A stretch of DNA of 64,000 bases from positions 124,001 to 188,000 of the forward strand of contig JAJDAO010000003.1 of the NCBI GenBank assembly GCA_029261835.1, written 5' to 3'. Numbering within the stretch: the first letter of the stretch is position 1; each line of letters starts with the position of its first letter. This DNA is from Deltaproteobacteria bacterium (lineage in GTDB: Bacteria; Myxococcota_A; UBA9160; UBA4427). The position numbers and the translations under genes are program-made. The notes below the pieces were generated by a model. The model worked only from the letters and a program-made list of their open reading frames with translations, ran no database searches and was not told the origin of the DNA. Of this stretch, positions 26,575 to 35,322 are shown in pieces.

Positions 26575-27108
26575 GTCTCCGGTCTCCCTGCTTCTCGGGC
26601 ACCTCTTCGAGCCGGGACTGATCCGGCCCTCGGCATGTCGTGAGATGGACACCACTTTCGGGGATGCGGTTCGCGAGCGGGCACGACCTTCAGCCCGGCC
26701 TGCCGGATCTTCCGCGATCTCGCTGCGGCCACCTGTCGAGCAGGCGCATCACGCGTCGCGCCGTGTCAGCCATGGCGCGGGACACATCCTCGGCCTTCAC
26801 GCGAAAAGAGACCAGACGATCGTGACCACAGCCGTCGCACTGTACGCGCAGGACTCCATGCGCGAGCACACCGCACTCGGGGTAGGCGCGAAGCTCGCGC
26901 TCTAAGAAGCGCGCGATCTCCGCACCCTGCTCGCGGACGGCTTCGTGCCGGAGCCTTTGACGATATCCCCGCTGACTTCGCTACCGTGTCCCCCAGTCAA
27001 GACACGGAGAACCCAGGGCGAACGGGATCCATGCCGAGCCCGCAATGGTCCATCAGCTCTGGCCCTGATCCGAATGCCGCATCCGACCCAGTATCGCCGC
27101 ATCGACGC
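26575..27108. other. Intergenic region with a transposase remnant
   Basis: Between lepB and the rightward alpha/beta-hydrolase gene. Its main content is the IS91-type transposase remnant at 26690-26980. A short frame near 27073-27108 ends YRRIDA and a stop, echoing the EttA C-terminus, but is too short to interpret. Confidence 0.5.
26690..26980 (-). pseudogene. IS91-type transposase zinc-binding domain, remnant
   Basis: A 96-codon minus-strand frame without a usable start reads ...LRHEAVREQGAEIARFL, then LRAYPECGVLAHGVLRVQCDGCGHDRLVSFRVK, then MADTARRVMRLL and a stop. IS91/Y1-type transposases carry a very similar N-terminal segment (xxCGILAHGxxRVxCxxCGHxxLVAFSCKGRGxCPSC ... RRMADTAAHLVD). 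Here the first two Cys pairs survive, but the CKGRGxCPSC part is replaced by a short unrelated stretch and everything downstream is missing. It is thus a broken mobile-element fragment. The match rests on motif memory, not a search. Confidence 0.6.
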
Positions 27109-28026
27109 ATGATCGAGCCCCGCTACCCCGACGCCGTTGCTCCCGAGCGCAGTCGCTGGGTCGATTCCAGTGGCGTGCGGCTGCGCGTTCACGAGTGGGG
27201 AGATCCCGCTGCGGCCCCGCTTCTGCTCTGTCACGGCATGTTCGACCACGCGCGAGGTTTCGACCTGCTGGCCCCGAGGCTGGCGTCGCGCTACCGCGTG
27301 CTCGCGCTCGACGCTCGCGGGCACGGAGAGTCGGACTGGGTTGATAGCTATGTCTGGTTCATGGACGTGCTGGACATCGTGCGCGTTCTGGGCGAGATCG
27401 GACGTCCAGTCCGCCTGGTCGGCCATAGCAAGGGGGGCGGGCAGTCTACCGATGCGGCAGTTCTCGCACCCGATCGTGTATGCAAGCTCGTGAACATCGA
27501 TGGTTTCGGCCCCCCGGATGAGGGCGATTTCAATCACCCGGGCGCGCCGGCTGTGGAGCATCTCACAACGGCCGAGCGCTGTCGGCTCTTCCTGGATCGC
27601 CGGCGGGGGGCTTCTCGGCGTCTCGAATGGCGCCCCTACGAGAGCCTCGAGGAGCTCGTCGCGCGGCGCAGTAGCCAGAATCCGCGGCTGACTCGCGAAT
27701 GGCTGCGCTACTTCGTCTATCACGGTGCGCGCGAGTCGGCTGATGGCTGGCGCTGGCGGGCCGATCCCCAGACCGTTGCGGGTGGCTTCGGCCCGTGGAA
27801 TCCGCAGTGGATCGGCCCGAGCTGGAAGCGACTGCGCGTTCCGATGCTCGCGGTGACGGGCTCGGTACCCGACACCTGGGGGCCTCTGCCCGAGGAGGTG
27901 CTCTCACGGCGACTCGAGTACGTAGCGCAGTTCGAGCGCGCAGTCGTGAGAGGATCGGGACACTTCGTTCACATGGAGCACCCGCGCGAGATGGCCGACC
28001 TGCTCTTGGACTACCTGGGCGACTGA
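27109..28026 (+). CDS. Alpha/beta-hydrolase fold enzyme
   Basis: A 305-residue hydrolase. The ATG at 27109 is the family-like start (MIEPRYPDAVAPERSRWVDSSGVRLRVHEWGD). The oxyanion-region LLLCHGMFDHARGFD and VLALDARGHGESDWV are followed by the nucleophile elbow VGHSKGGGQ with Ser, an Asp near SVPDTW, and the catalytic His in GSGHFVHMEHP. Such enzymes act as esterases, epoxide hydrolases or C-C hydrolases; the substrate is not evident. Its stop codon overlaps the start of the next hydrolase gene by one base, so the two are coupled. Confidence 0.88.
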   Translation: MIEPRYPDAVAPERSRWVDSSGVRLRVHEWGDPAAAPLLLCHGMFDHARGFDLLAPRLASRYRVLALDARGHGESDWVDSYVWFMDVLDIVRVLGEIGRPVRLVGHSKGGGQSTDAAVLAPDRVCKLVNIDGFGPPDEGDFNHPGAPAVEHLTTAERCRLFLDRRRGASRRLEWRPYESLEELVARRSSQNPRLTREWLRYFVYHGARESADGWRWRADPQTVAGGFGPWNPQWIGPSWKRLRVPMLAVTGSVPDTWGPLPEEVLSRRLEYVAQFERAVVRGSGHFVHMEHPREMADLLLDYLGD

Positions 28027-28715
28027 TGAAGATTCAACATGGGCGCGTTTCCCTCGAGCTGCACGAACGTCAGACCGCCGACGGAGAGTCGTTGCTGCTG
28101 CTCCACGAACTGGGCGGCGACTCCGGTGATTGGTCAGACGGCTGGAGCGGTTGGCCGGGATCGGTCTACGCGCTCGACTTCGCCGGGCACGGCGCCTCGG
28201 GCCAAGTGCGCGGCGGCGGGTACTACCCCGAGTATTTTCTGGCGGATGCCGACCTGGCACTGGAACGTATCGGAGATCGGGTGGTCATCGCCGGCAGTGG
28301 CATTGGGGCCTACGTGGCACTGCTGCTCGCCGGGGCGAGAGCCGACCGCGTGTCGGCGGCGCTTCTGCTGCCCGGACGGGGGCTGTCCGGGGGCGGGGCC
28401 GAGCCCGCGCCGGATCCTGCGCCCTACGAGAGCGCCGAAGAGTGGTGGCGGCGCGTCGACGAGGATGCTCGACGCTACGCACCGGGAACCGATCCGATGG
28501 CCTCTGCCTGCGAACACGATATTCGTCCGGCCGGCTACGCGGCGCAGTTCGCCTCCGCCGCCAAGCGCCTGCTCTTCGCCGATGCCGCCGAGCGGGACGG
28601 CGCCACTCCTGTCTGGTGGCGTGCGGCACGTGAGGCAACACCCGGTGAGATCGTTCCGGCAGACCTCGCTGCGGCGTTGACGTGCCTGCGACCGCTGCGT
28701 GAGCGAATCGTGTAG
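28026..28715 (+). CDS. Second alpha/beta-hydrolase-fold protein, with atypical nucleophile elbow
   Basis: A 229-residue protein with the start ATG sharing one base with the upstream TGA. LLLLHELGGDSGDWSDGW resembles the oxyanion loop, VYALDFAGHGASG the following strand, and VVIAGSGIGAYVALLLAGA the elbow helix; here the motif is AGSGIG rather than GxSxG. It lacks an obvious C-terminal His motif comparable to GSGHF, so it may be a non-catalytic or divergent partner of the preceding hydrolase. The tight coupling suggests a joint role. Confidence 0.75.
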   Translation: MKIQHGRVSLELHERQTADGESLLLLHELGGDSGDWSDGWSGWPGSVYALDFAGHGASGQVRGGGYYPEYFLADADLALERIGDRVVIAGSGIGAYVALLLAGARADRVSAALLLPGRGLSGGGAEPAPDPAPYESAEEWWRRVDEDARRYAPGTDPMASACEHDIRPAGYAAQFASAAKRLLFADAAERDGATPVWWRAAREATPGEIVPADLAAALTCLRPLRERIV

Positions 28716-28740
28716 CAGGCAGCGCGCGGGATTCCCGCGA

Positions 28741-29865
28741 TCAGTCCTCGCTCGGCGTCAGGCTCTCCAGCCGCTCGAGCGCGTCGTAGTAGCCGTCGAT
28801 CAGCTCGGCGACGACCGTCTTGGCCGGACGCACTTGATTCATGCTGCCAACGATCTGACCAACCGGGTTGAAGGCCACTGGCTGCGCCTTGTCGGCGTAG
28901 ATATGTGTTCGCATGATCATGTCGATCGTCACCATGCCTTGTAGCGGCATGGGCAGGGGATCGGGCGTGTCTTCTCGCTGCCAGGCCTCGGTCCACTCGT
29001 TGCGCAGCATGCGGGCCGGCTTGCCTGTGACCGACCGGGAGCGAATGGTGTCGCGGCTGGTCGCGGCCAGGTAGGACTCCTTCTGCGCCATGTGGCCCAT
29101 CGCCTCCTTCACCGTGAGCCAGATCGAGCCGGTCCAGACCCCGACTGCACCGAGCGCCATGGCGGCGGCGACCTGGCGTCCGCTGCCAATACCGCCCGCT
29201 GCCAGCACTGGCGTTGGCGCCACGGCGTCGATCACCTCCGGCCACAGCACCATGCTGCCGATCTCGCCCGTGTGTCCGCCGCCCTCGTAGCCCTGGGCGA
29301 TGACGATGTCGACGCCCGCATCCCGGTGCTTCAGCGCCTGGTAGGCGCTGCCGCAGAGCGCCGCCACCTTTCGGCCCGTGCCGTGTATCGACTGGATGAC
29401 GTCGGGTGGCGGCGTGCCGAGGGCATTGGCGATGAGCCTGACCTTGTCGTGTGACAGCGCCGCCTCGATCTGGGGTAGGGCGGTCGCGATGGTCCAGCCG
29501 AGCAGCCGGTCGCTTCTCTGCTCTTCGGGGAGCTGGGGAACGCCGTGGTCGGCCAGCAGCCGGTCGGCAAAGTCGCGGTGCTCCGGCGGAATCGACTCGC
29601 GGAGCCGGTCCTCCAGCTGCTGCGGGTCGAGCTCCCCCATGCCCTCGTACTTGCCCGGGATGACCGTGTCCACGGCATACGGCTTGTTGCCGATGTGATC
29701 GTCGATCCACGTCAGCTCCCTCTCGAGTTGTTCCGGAGAGAATCCCACCGCGCCGAGTACGCCCATCCCGCCGGCTCGGCTCACCTCGACGACGACGTCG
29801 CGACAGTGCGTGAACGCGAAGATCGGGACGTCGATTTCGAACAGATCACAGAGCTCGGTGTGCAT
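28741..29865 (-). CDS. Nitronate monooxygenase (2-nitropropane dioxygenase family)
   Basis: A 374-residue FMN-dependent TIM-barrel enzyme. The ATG at 29865 gives the family start (MHTELCDLFEIDVPIFAFTHCRDVVVEVSRAGGMGVLGAVGFSPE). FMN-phosphate-binding motifs are present: VDIVIAQGYEGGGHTGEIGS and TPVLAAGGIGSGRQVAAAMALGAVGVWTGS. These enzymes oxidise nitronates or act as flavin-dependent enoyl reductases. The insertion around PEHRDFADRLLADHGVP is typical of the larger subgroup. Convergent with the hydrolase pair (25-base gap), divergent from recQ. Confidence 0.9.
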   Translation of the reverse strand: MHTELCDLFEIDVPIFAFTHCRDVVVEVSRAGGMGVLGAVGFSPEQLERELTWIDDHIGNKPYAVDTVIPGKYEGMGELDPQQLEDRLRESIPPEHRDFADRLLADHGVPQLPEEQRSDRLLGWTIATALPQIEAALSHDKVRLIANALGTPPPDVIQSIHGTGRKVAALCGSAYQALKHRDAGVDIVIAQGYEGGGHTGEIGSMVLWPEVIDAVAPTPVLAAGGIGSGRQVAAAMALGAVGVWTGSIWLTVKEAMGHMAQKESYLAATSRDTIRSRSVTGKPARMLRNEWTEAWQREDTPDPLPMPLQGMVTIDMIMRTHIYADKAQPVAFNPVGQIVGSMNQVRPAKTVVAELIDGYYDALERLESLTPSED

Positions 29866-30483
29866 GGGCGGGGTCTCCGGTGGACCTCGAGTTCGAGAGT
29901 CGGAGCAGTCTAGCCGCCTGACTCTGCGTCGGCGAGGAATCGCGGGCCCGAGGGGGGGCAGTGGCGGGCGGTGTCTCGGAGCCGCTGCCCTCCGGCTCGC
30001 CAGGTGACTCTGCGTTCGAGGTTTTTCCCGATTCCGCCGTGTGGCAGTCCCTTTCGACGAGCAGGTGCGCGGGGGTGACAAATGGGGGTATGATGTCGAT
30101 GCGCCAGGGGGGGTGGCCGGGTGAGCATCCTGGGGCGCGGTCCGCTGGCTGGCCAGTTGGTCGAACGCCGACTGGTCGATTAGTCGAGTAGCTGAACAGT
30201 CGACTGGTCGTTTGGCCGATTCAAGAGCGGAGCGTCGCCCGTCCAGCCACGATCAGGGCGCACGGAGTTCCCGATTGGCTCCGCGTATCTACCCGTGGCG
30301 TCAGCACGAGGCACGAGCGGCCCGTGCTGGCAGATCGACGGTGCCACGTGGCGGGCCGAGTTCGTCTGCGGTGTTCGTCGCGCAGGTGCCGAGCAGCGGT
30401 GGCTGTGTGGCTGATCCGCGCTCGACGTGATCGGAAACGATCGTCGGCGACGAGATCCGCCACACCAACGGTCCGGAGTGGCT
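29866..30483. other. Divergent intergenic region, 618 bp, with short imperfect tandem repeats
   Basis: Between the leftward nitronate monooxygenase gene and the rightward helicase gene. It carries a cluster of ~16-bp-spaced imperfect repeats at 30154-30210. I found no acceptable promoter pair or further gene. Confidence 0.5.
30154..30210. repeat. Imperfect ~16-bp tandem repeats upstream of recQ-like gene
   Basis: CGACTGGTCG occurs exactly at 30169-30178 and 30201-30210, with related units CAGTTGGTCG at 30154 and CGAGTAGCTG at 30185. Starts are 15-16 bases apart. The helical-turn-multiple spacing (about 1.5 turns) could mark a protein-binding array, but the units are short and degenerate. Confidence 0.4.
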
Positions 30484-32511
30484 GTGACAACCAAGAAGAG
30501 CAGCAGCGAGCACACTGGCGCAGAAGCCGAAGTCGAGCGCGGCGTGGCGAGAAAATCGGCCGCGCGAAAGGGCTCGCCGAAGCGGAGTGCCGCCAAGCGG
30601 CGTGCTTCGGGCAAGAAGGCCGAAGAGGACGGGCAGCCGAAGGTGCAGGCCGCCGCCAAGACAGCGGCCAAGAGCCGCCCCGTGCGGCGCCGGCGTAGCG
30701 GTGGCAGAGGGCGTTCTCGTGCGCAGAGCGGCGCGAGACGCGACACGCGCCCCGTGGTCGAGCCGACCGCGGAGGGCGTTGCCATCACCGAGCCGGCCAT
30801 GGATGCCGCGGCCTTTGCCGTCACGTTGGGAGATGACGCGGGTGCGCCGGGGGGCATCAGCGGAGAGCAGATCGAGGCGGCGGCGGCCCGTCTGGGGATT
30901 CAGAATCTGTATCCCGAGCAGACGCGGGCCATTCTTCACAGCCTCCAGGGCCGGGATGCTCTGGTGGTGTTGCCCACCGGCTACGGCAAGTCGGCCTGTT
31001 TCCAGATTCCGTCACTTCTGCTGCCCAAGCCCGTCGTGGTGGTCTCTCCATTGCTCGCGCTGCTCGAAGATCAGACGCGAAACCTCGACAAGCGCAACGT
31101 ACCGGTCGTGCGCGTCGACGGGACCGTGCGTGGCAAGGCTCGGCGTGAGGCAATGGAGCGCGTGGCGGCGGGTGGCCCGCTGCTGGTGATGACGACACCC
31201 GAGACGCTGGCGGGTGAGGAATTGCTGTCGGTCTTGCGCGAGACCGGGATCTCGCTCTTCGCGGTGGACGAGGCCCACTGTGCCTCGGAGTGGGGGCACG
31301 ACTTCCGTCCCGCCTATCTTCGGCTGAACGAGATGCTCGAGCGCTACGGCAGGCCGCCGGTGCTGGCGCTGACCGCCACGGCGACCGAGTCCGTTCGGGA
31401 AGATCTGATCCGCATTCTGAAGCTGGACGATCCGCTCGTGATCGTCGCCTCGCCGCATCGCGCCAATCTCGGGTTCGAGGTGATCGAGTGCGGCAGCACG
31501 GCGCGCCTACGGGCGCTGACGCGGCTCGTGCTTCGTCTGCGTCGCCCCGGCATCGTCTACTGCTCGACCACCAAGGACGTGGATGCGGTGAAGGGCGCCC
31601 TCAGGGCGTTGGGCGTGCCCGCGCATCGCTACCACGGTGGCATGAAGGGGAGCGAGCGCAAGGAAGAGCAGGATCTCTTCATGAAGCGGGGTCGCCGCCT
31701 GGTGATGGTGGCGACCAGCGCCTTTGGCCTCGGCATCGACAAACCGGACATTCGCTACGTGGTCCACTTCCAGACACCCGCATCGCTCGAGCAGTACGTG
31801 CAGGAGGCGGGACGCGCCGGGCGCGACGGTCGTCCTTCGCACTGCATCCTTCTGCACCACACCGAAGACCGCGACATTCACGAATTCCTGCTGGGCCAGA
31901 GCCGCGTGCGCCCCGCCCAGCTCTTCCAGCTCGTGAAGGCGCTGGTCGCCTGGGTCGAGGAGGAGCGATTGCCCGATATCGTCGACCTGGCGGCGTCGGC
32001 TCAGATCGCCCAGCGCCCGACGGCGGCGGTGGTGGCGGTGCTCGAGTCCGCGGGCCTGGTTGAGCAGACGGCCGATCGCCGCATTCGTTCGCTGGTCAAG
32101 CCGGACGAGTTGGTCGATCGGGCTCGCAGGCTCACAGAACAGTTTCAGCGTCTTCGCAAGTCGGACGCCGAACGCCTCGACGCAATCCAGGACTACGCCG
32201 AAGAGGAACGCTGTCGAGCCCAGCTACTTCGCGAATACTTCGGCGTGGAGCCGGGGGGTGTGTGTGGCGTCTGCGATGTCTGCCGCGAGGCTGGAGAGCG
32301 ACCGGGGAGCTTCTTCGAACCGCTGCGAAAGCGCAAGGCGAAGAAGGCCCGCAAGTCGCGTAAGGCGAGCAAGGCCAGGAAGGCCAAGAAGGCAGGCAAG
32401 AAGCGAGCGGCGAAGCGGGGGCGACGTCGCGGTTCGCGTGGTCACGGTCGAGGCGGCACCGGCGGGCGAGGCCCGGCCGAAGATCAGGGGCAGCGCACGG
32501 CCGAATCCTGA
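30484..32511 (+). CDS. RecQ-family ATP-dependent DNA helicase with long basic N- and C-terminal tails
   Basis: A 675-residue 3'-5' helicase. The GTG at 30484 has GGAG seven bases upstream. Residues 1-90 are Lys/Arg/Ser/Ala-rich (SPKRSAAKRRASGKK, RRRRSGGRGRSRAQ), like histone H1 or polar-tube-like tails. The helicase core has motif 0/I (YPEQTRAIL, VVLPTGYGKSACFQ near 165), DEAH near 261 (FAVDEAHCASEWGHDFRPAY), motif III LALTATAT, and VI QEAGRAGRDGRPSHC. A winged-helix-like segment (ASAQIAQRPTAAVVAVLESAGLV) precedes the four-Cys zinc module (RCRAQLLREYFG ... CGVCDVC, ~576-600). No HRDC domain. The last ~70 residues repeat KARKSRKASKARKAKKAGKK-type basic runs. It unwinds recombination and repair intermediates. 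Confidence 0.9.
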   Translation: MTTKKSSSEHTGAEAEVERGVARKSAARKGSPKRSAAKRRASGKKAEEDGQPKVQAAAKTAAKSRPVRRRRSGGRGRSRAQSGARRDTRPVVEPTAEGVAITEPAMDAAAFAVTLGDDAGAPGGISGEQIEAAAARLGIQNLYPEQTRAILHSLQGRDALVVLPTGYGKSACFQIPSLLLPKPVVVVSPLLALLEDQTRNLDKRNVPVVRVDGTVRGKARREAMERVAAGGPLLVMTTPETLAGEELLSVLRETGISLFAVDEAHCASEWGHDFRPAYLRLNEMLERYGRPPVLALTATATESVREDLIRILKLDDPLVIVASPHRANLGFEVIECGSTARLRALTRLVLRLRRPGIVYCSTTKDVDAVKGALRALGVPAHRYHGGMKGSERKEEQDLFMKRGRRLVMVATSAFGLGIDKPDIRYVVHFQTPASLEQYVQEAGRAGRDGRPSHCILLHHTEDRDIHEFLLGQSRVRPAQLFQLVKALVAWVEEERLPDIVDLAASAQIAQRPTAAVVAVLESAGLVEQTADRRIRSLVKPDELVDRARRLTEQFQRLRKSDAERLDAIQDYAEEERCRAQLLREYFGVEPGGVCGVCDVCREAGERPGSFFEPLRKRKAKKARKSRKASKARKAKKAGKKRAAKRGRRRGSRGHGRGGTGGRGPAEDQGQRTAES

Positions 32512-32564
32512 GACGGGACACGTCTGAAGAGCGGCCTCCGGCGGCGCTTCAGGTATAGACCGCG

Positions 32565-34517
32565 CTAGGGCGTGTACCAGATCGGCGATGTCCACGCGCG
32601 TTCCTGAATGACCGGTCGGTGGTCTTCAGCGCAGCAGCCCGCCAGTGCGTCGGGTACCGAACTTGGCTCGTTGCAATCGACGCGCGCGGCGTTGCAGATG
32701 TATTGACTCCAGCGACAGCTCGGGTTCTCGAGCACGCGCGCATAGTAGAAGGCCGGCTCCGCCGGATTGAAGTCCGGGTCGCTCCAGACGCTGCAGAGCG
32801 TCTTCGCTCCGTGGCCCCGGCGCTCGCACGTGGCGGTGTCGACATGGGCGTCGTTCGGGCCACCGGCCACGTCGATGACCCGCTCTGCGAGTTCTCCGTC
32901 TTCGACCCAGCCCTTGACGATCTGCACGCGTTGCAGCGGTGTGCCGGGTGACGTCGCGCTGCCGGGGTCCTGCATGGCCCAGAGTGCGAAGTGCGGTGCC
33001 CGAGCTGCGCCCAGACCGGATGCGGCCGGCAGGTCACCGCCCATCGGGACGCCTCCGGCGTAGCCGCGCTCGACGAAACGGCCGTCTTGGCAGAGGTTCT
33101 CCGGGTAGTCCCAGCCGCCGAAGAAGCGGACGATCGGGCGTGTGCCGCTGGTGCCGTAGGCCTCGCGCCGCCGCATGGCGGAGAAGAGCGCGTCGCGTGT
33201 GTTCTCCTCGGCCCAGAGCACCGCCAGCCCGCCCGGGTTGAATTCGAGATCGTCCGGGAAGCCTTTGGGCACGCCCTCTCCCGAGGCGAGGCCGGCTCCG
33301 CCGTGGCCCGGATGGTTCTTCTCCTCGGTGAGCCCAGGGGCGGCAATGTGGGTGTCGGTGCTGGCGATGATGCCGTACTTGAGTCCGTTGCTGCCAAGCG
33401 TCAGCTGCTGGCGGAGCCCCTGCTTGAGTGCCCAGCGCACGAAGTTCTGCGGTGTGGCCGGCTGCTTGGTGGCGAACGTCGAGAACTTGGCGCCAAAGCG
33501 GTCGTAGCGGAGCTTCTCGAAGCCGCATGCCTCGTCGGTGACACCGACATCGAGCTGGCACTCCGAGTCGCCCTTGTGCTGCATGATCTCAACCAGCGGC
33601 TCCCAGCGCTGGCGGCGCCGAGCTTCGTCTGCGTCGACGGGCTTGGCGACATCCTTCGACACCGCCAGCTTCGCGGTTGCGAACATGAGCCCGGCACTGA
33701 TGTTCGAGTTGTGCGGAATCGTCAGCACGTCGCAGCCCGGAATCCCGTCCACGCACTTCCTCTGGAGGTGATCCCAGAGATCGGATGCGCTCGGTGTGTC
33801 GACCCAGCTCACCGGCAGATCGGGCACGCGGTGGTTCCGGAAGATCACGTTGCGGTGAAGGTTGTTGCCGTCGTCGACAGTGGCGGTCCACTCATAGCCG
33901 ACGAAGCTCGTGAAGCTGCAGCTCGCGCTGCGGTCATAGGCTTCCTCGCCGGCAGCCTGCGACGCGCGCCAGAGCTCGCCCGTCGCGGCGATACAGTGCT
34001 TCCAGTCCTCGCCGCAGAGCCCCCAGTGAGACTTCGCCACGAGAGTTCGCCAGCCGAAGAGCCGAAACGCGAGGTTCGGCCAGTTTCGGTGGATCCAGCA
34101 GATGATCGAGCTGTAGCCCGGCGAACCCGGCGTCGTACAGAGATTCACTTCGCCCATCAGCTCTGCATGATCGGTCACGGACACGAAGTCCAGCGGTCTT
34201 TCCAGGCGCACCGTGCGAAGCGGGTTGCCGTCCGCATCGTACGGCTGGATTCCCATCGTCTCGCCCCGGGCGAAGCGATAGGCATCCCGCGGCGTGTTGC
34301 GGGTGTCCTGGGTGCTGGCGTCGAACGAGTAGGCGGTGTGGACATGCGTGTCGCCGAAGAACGGCCGGCGCAGTGGGTCGTAGTCCGCGCAGGGCTCTCG
34401 TTCTTCACTGACCGCATAGGGTCGCGACGGCGCGGTAGAGATGTCTGCAGCGTGCACCGCTGCGGGGGATGCAGCACTCGCAAGCAGTGTGATGAGAGTC
34501 AGGAATCCGGTGAGCAT
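32565..34517 (-). CDS. Secreted DUF3604 protein (PHP-like metal-dependent fold)
   Basis: A 650-residue exported protein. The ATG at 34517 has GGAGGG at good spacing and starts a signal peptide (MLTGFLTLITLLASAASPAAVHAA). DUF3604 landmarks are clear: RRPFFGDTHVHTAYSFDAST with His residues for metal binding, DFVSVTDHAELMG, FVGYEWTA, LTIPHNSN, and GIIASTDTHIAAPG. The fold resembles PHP-type phosphoesterases; the function is unestablished, though the family is often found beside TonB receptors and sulfatases or in compound-degrading bacteria. Multiple Cys pairs suggest disulfides. Downstream of it are recQ (convergent), upstream NlpC. Confidence 0.92.
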   Translation of the reverse strand: MLTGFLTLITLLASAASPAAVHAADISTAPSRPYAVSEEREPCADYDPLRRPFFGDTHVHTAYSFDASTQDTRNTPRDAYRFARGETMGIQPYDADGNPLRTVRLERPLDFVSVTDHAELMGEVNLCTTPGSPGYSSIICWIHRNWPNLAFRLFGWRTLVAKSHWGLCGEDWKHCIAATGELWRASQAAGEEAYDRSASCSFTSFVGYEWTATVDDGNNLHRNVIFRNHRVPDLPVSWVDTPSASDLWDHLQRKCVDGIPGCDVLTIPHNSNISAGLMFATAKLAVSKDVAKPVDADEARRRQRWEPLVEIMQHKGDSECQLDVGVTDEACGFEKLRYDRFGAKFSTFATKQPATPQNFVRWALKQGLRQQLTLGSNGLKYGIIASTDTHIAAPGLTEEKNHPGHGGAGLASGEGVPKGFPDDLEFNPGGLAVLWAEENTRDALFSAMRRREAYGTSGTRPIVRFFGGWDYPENLCQDGRFVERGYAGGVPMGGDLPAASGLGAARAPHFALWAMQDPGSATSPGTPLQRVQIVKGWVEDGELAERVIDVAGGPNDAHVDTATCERRGHGAKTLCSVWSDPDFNPAEPAFYYARVLENPSCRWSQYICNAARVDCNEPSSVPDALAGCCAEDHRPVIQERAWTSPIWYTP

Positions 34518-34740
34518 GGTCCCTCCGCTCGACGCATGGATGGGCCCCGCCGTCTTCGGCGAGATGGCTCTCACGACAGTCCGCATGGTGCCGGCTGGCG
34601 ACGTGAGGAGGATCGATGATAGTACGATTCCTCACGTGCGGGATTCGCCCACGAGACATTCGACCCCGTCTGGCTCGCTCAGCGTGAAGCCGGCCTGTCG
34701 GTCGATGCGAGCCCTGCGTCGTCACAGGGTCGGGCCTTTC

Positions 34741-35226
34741 TCATTCGGGGATGCGCCCGGCGCGCCCGAGCTTCTTGCCCCAGTACACATGATCGAAGCT
34801 CACCTTCTCGACGCGCTTGCCGCCCGAGGGCGCGTGGACGAACGTGCGATTGCCCAGGTAGATGCCGACATGACTCGTCTTGCGCCCCGTCAGGCGGAAG
34901 AAGAGAAGGTCTCCGGGTCGTAGGTCGCGCAGTGAGATCTGCTGCGACAGGGCATCGAGGGCGGCGGCGGAATGGGGCAGCCCGCGAATCCCGGCTTTCC
35001 GGTAGCTGTACAAGACGAGGCCACTGCAATCGAACCCGTCGGGCGAGCTGCCGCCGCGGCGGTACGGCACGCCGACCTGCGCGAGCGCGGTACGCACCAG
35101 CATCGTTCGATCGAGGTGCCCGGAGACGCCTGCCCTCGAGGGCGGGCCGGGCGAGGCGCATGCGCTGGTCATCGCCACGGCGATGCCCAACAGGCTCAGA
35201 ATCGGCGAATGCGCGGCTGTAGTCAC
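34741..35226 (-). CDS. NlpC/P60-family lipoprotein peptidase
   Basis: A 161-residue lipoprotein. GTG start at 35226 with GAGG eight bases upstream; the lipobox is TSAC (…AVAMTSACAS). The NlpC/P60 domain has the catalytic Cys in DGFDCSGLVLYSY, His in TSHVGIYLG and a third polar site in FVHAPSGGKRV. It probably cleaves peptidoglycan stem peptides (D-gamma-Glu-DAP type) at the outer membrane or periplasm. It follows the quinohemoprotein gene (leftward) after a 96-base gap. At 161 residues it is close to Spr/MepS size. Confidence 0.92.
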   Translation of the reverse strand: MTTAAHSPILSLLGIAVAMTSACASPGPPSRAGVSGHLDRTMLVRTALAQVGVPYRRGGSSPDGFDCSGLVLYSYRKAGIRGLPHSAAALDALSQQISLRDLRPGDLLFFRLTGRKTSHVGIYLGNRTFVHAPSGGKRVEKVSFDHVYWGKKLGRAGRIPE

Positions 35227-35322
35227 GGGCTGTCCTCGCTGATGCGCTCCAAGTCAACAGCGGCAGAACGGTCACCCGCCGTGAGCACAGGTTTGTTTCG
35301 GGGCCTCTGCGCCCGACCCGAT

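Noticed and set aside
27073..27108. Short frame ending PHPTQYRRIDA and stop, echoing the EttA C-terminus PHRIKYRRIDA at 861-893.
   Set aside because: Only about 12 codons, 16 exact bases; flanks show no similarity, so chance or a tiny repeat cannot be separated.
30075..30094. GTGACA and TATGAT upstream of the helicase gene as a promoter.
   Set aside because: Spacing of 8 bases is not compatible with sigma70.
34618..34632. Half-site AGTACGATT upstream of the DUF3604 gene, like the 18-bp TetR palindrome.
   Set aside because: Only one arm is present; a second arm is absent.
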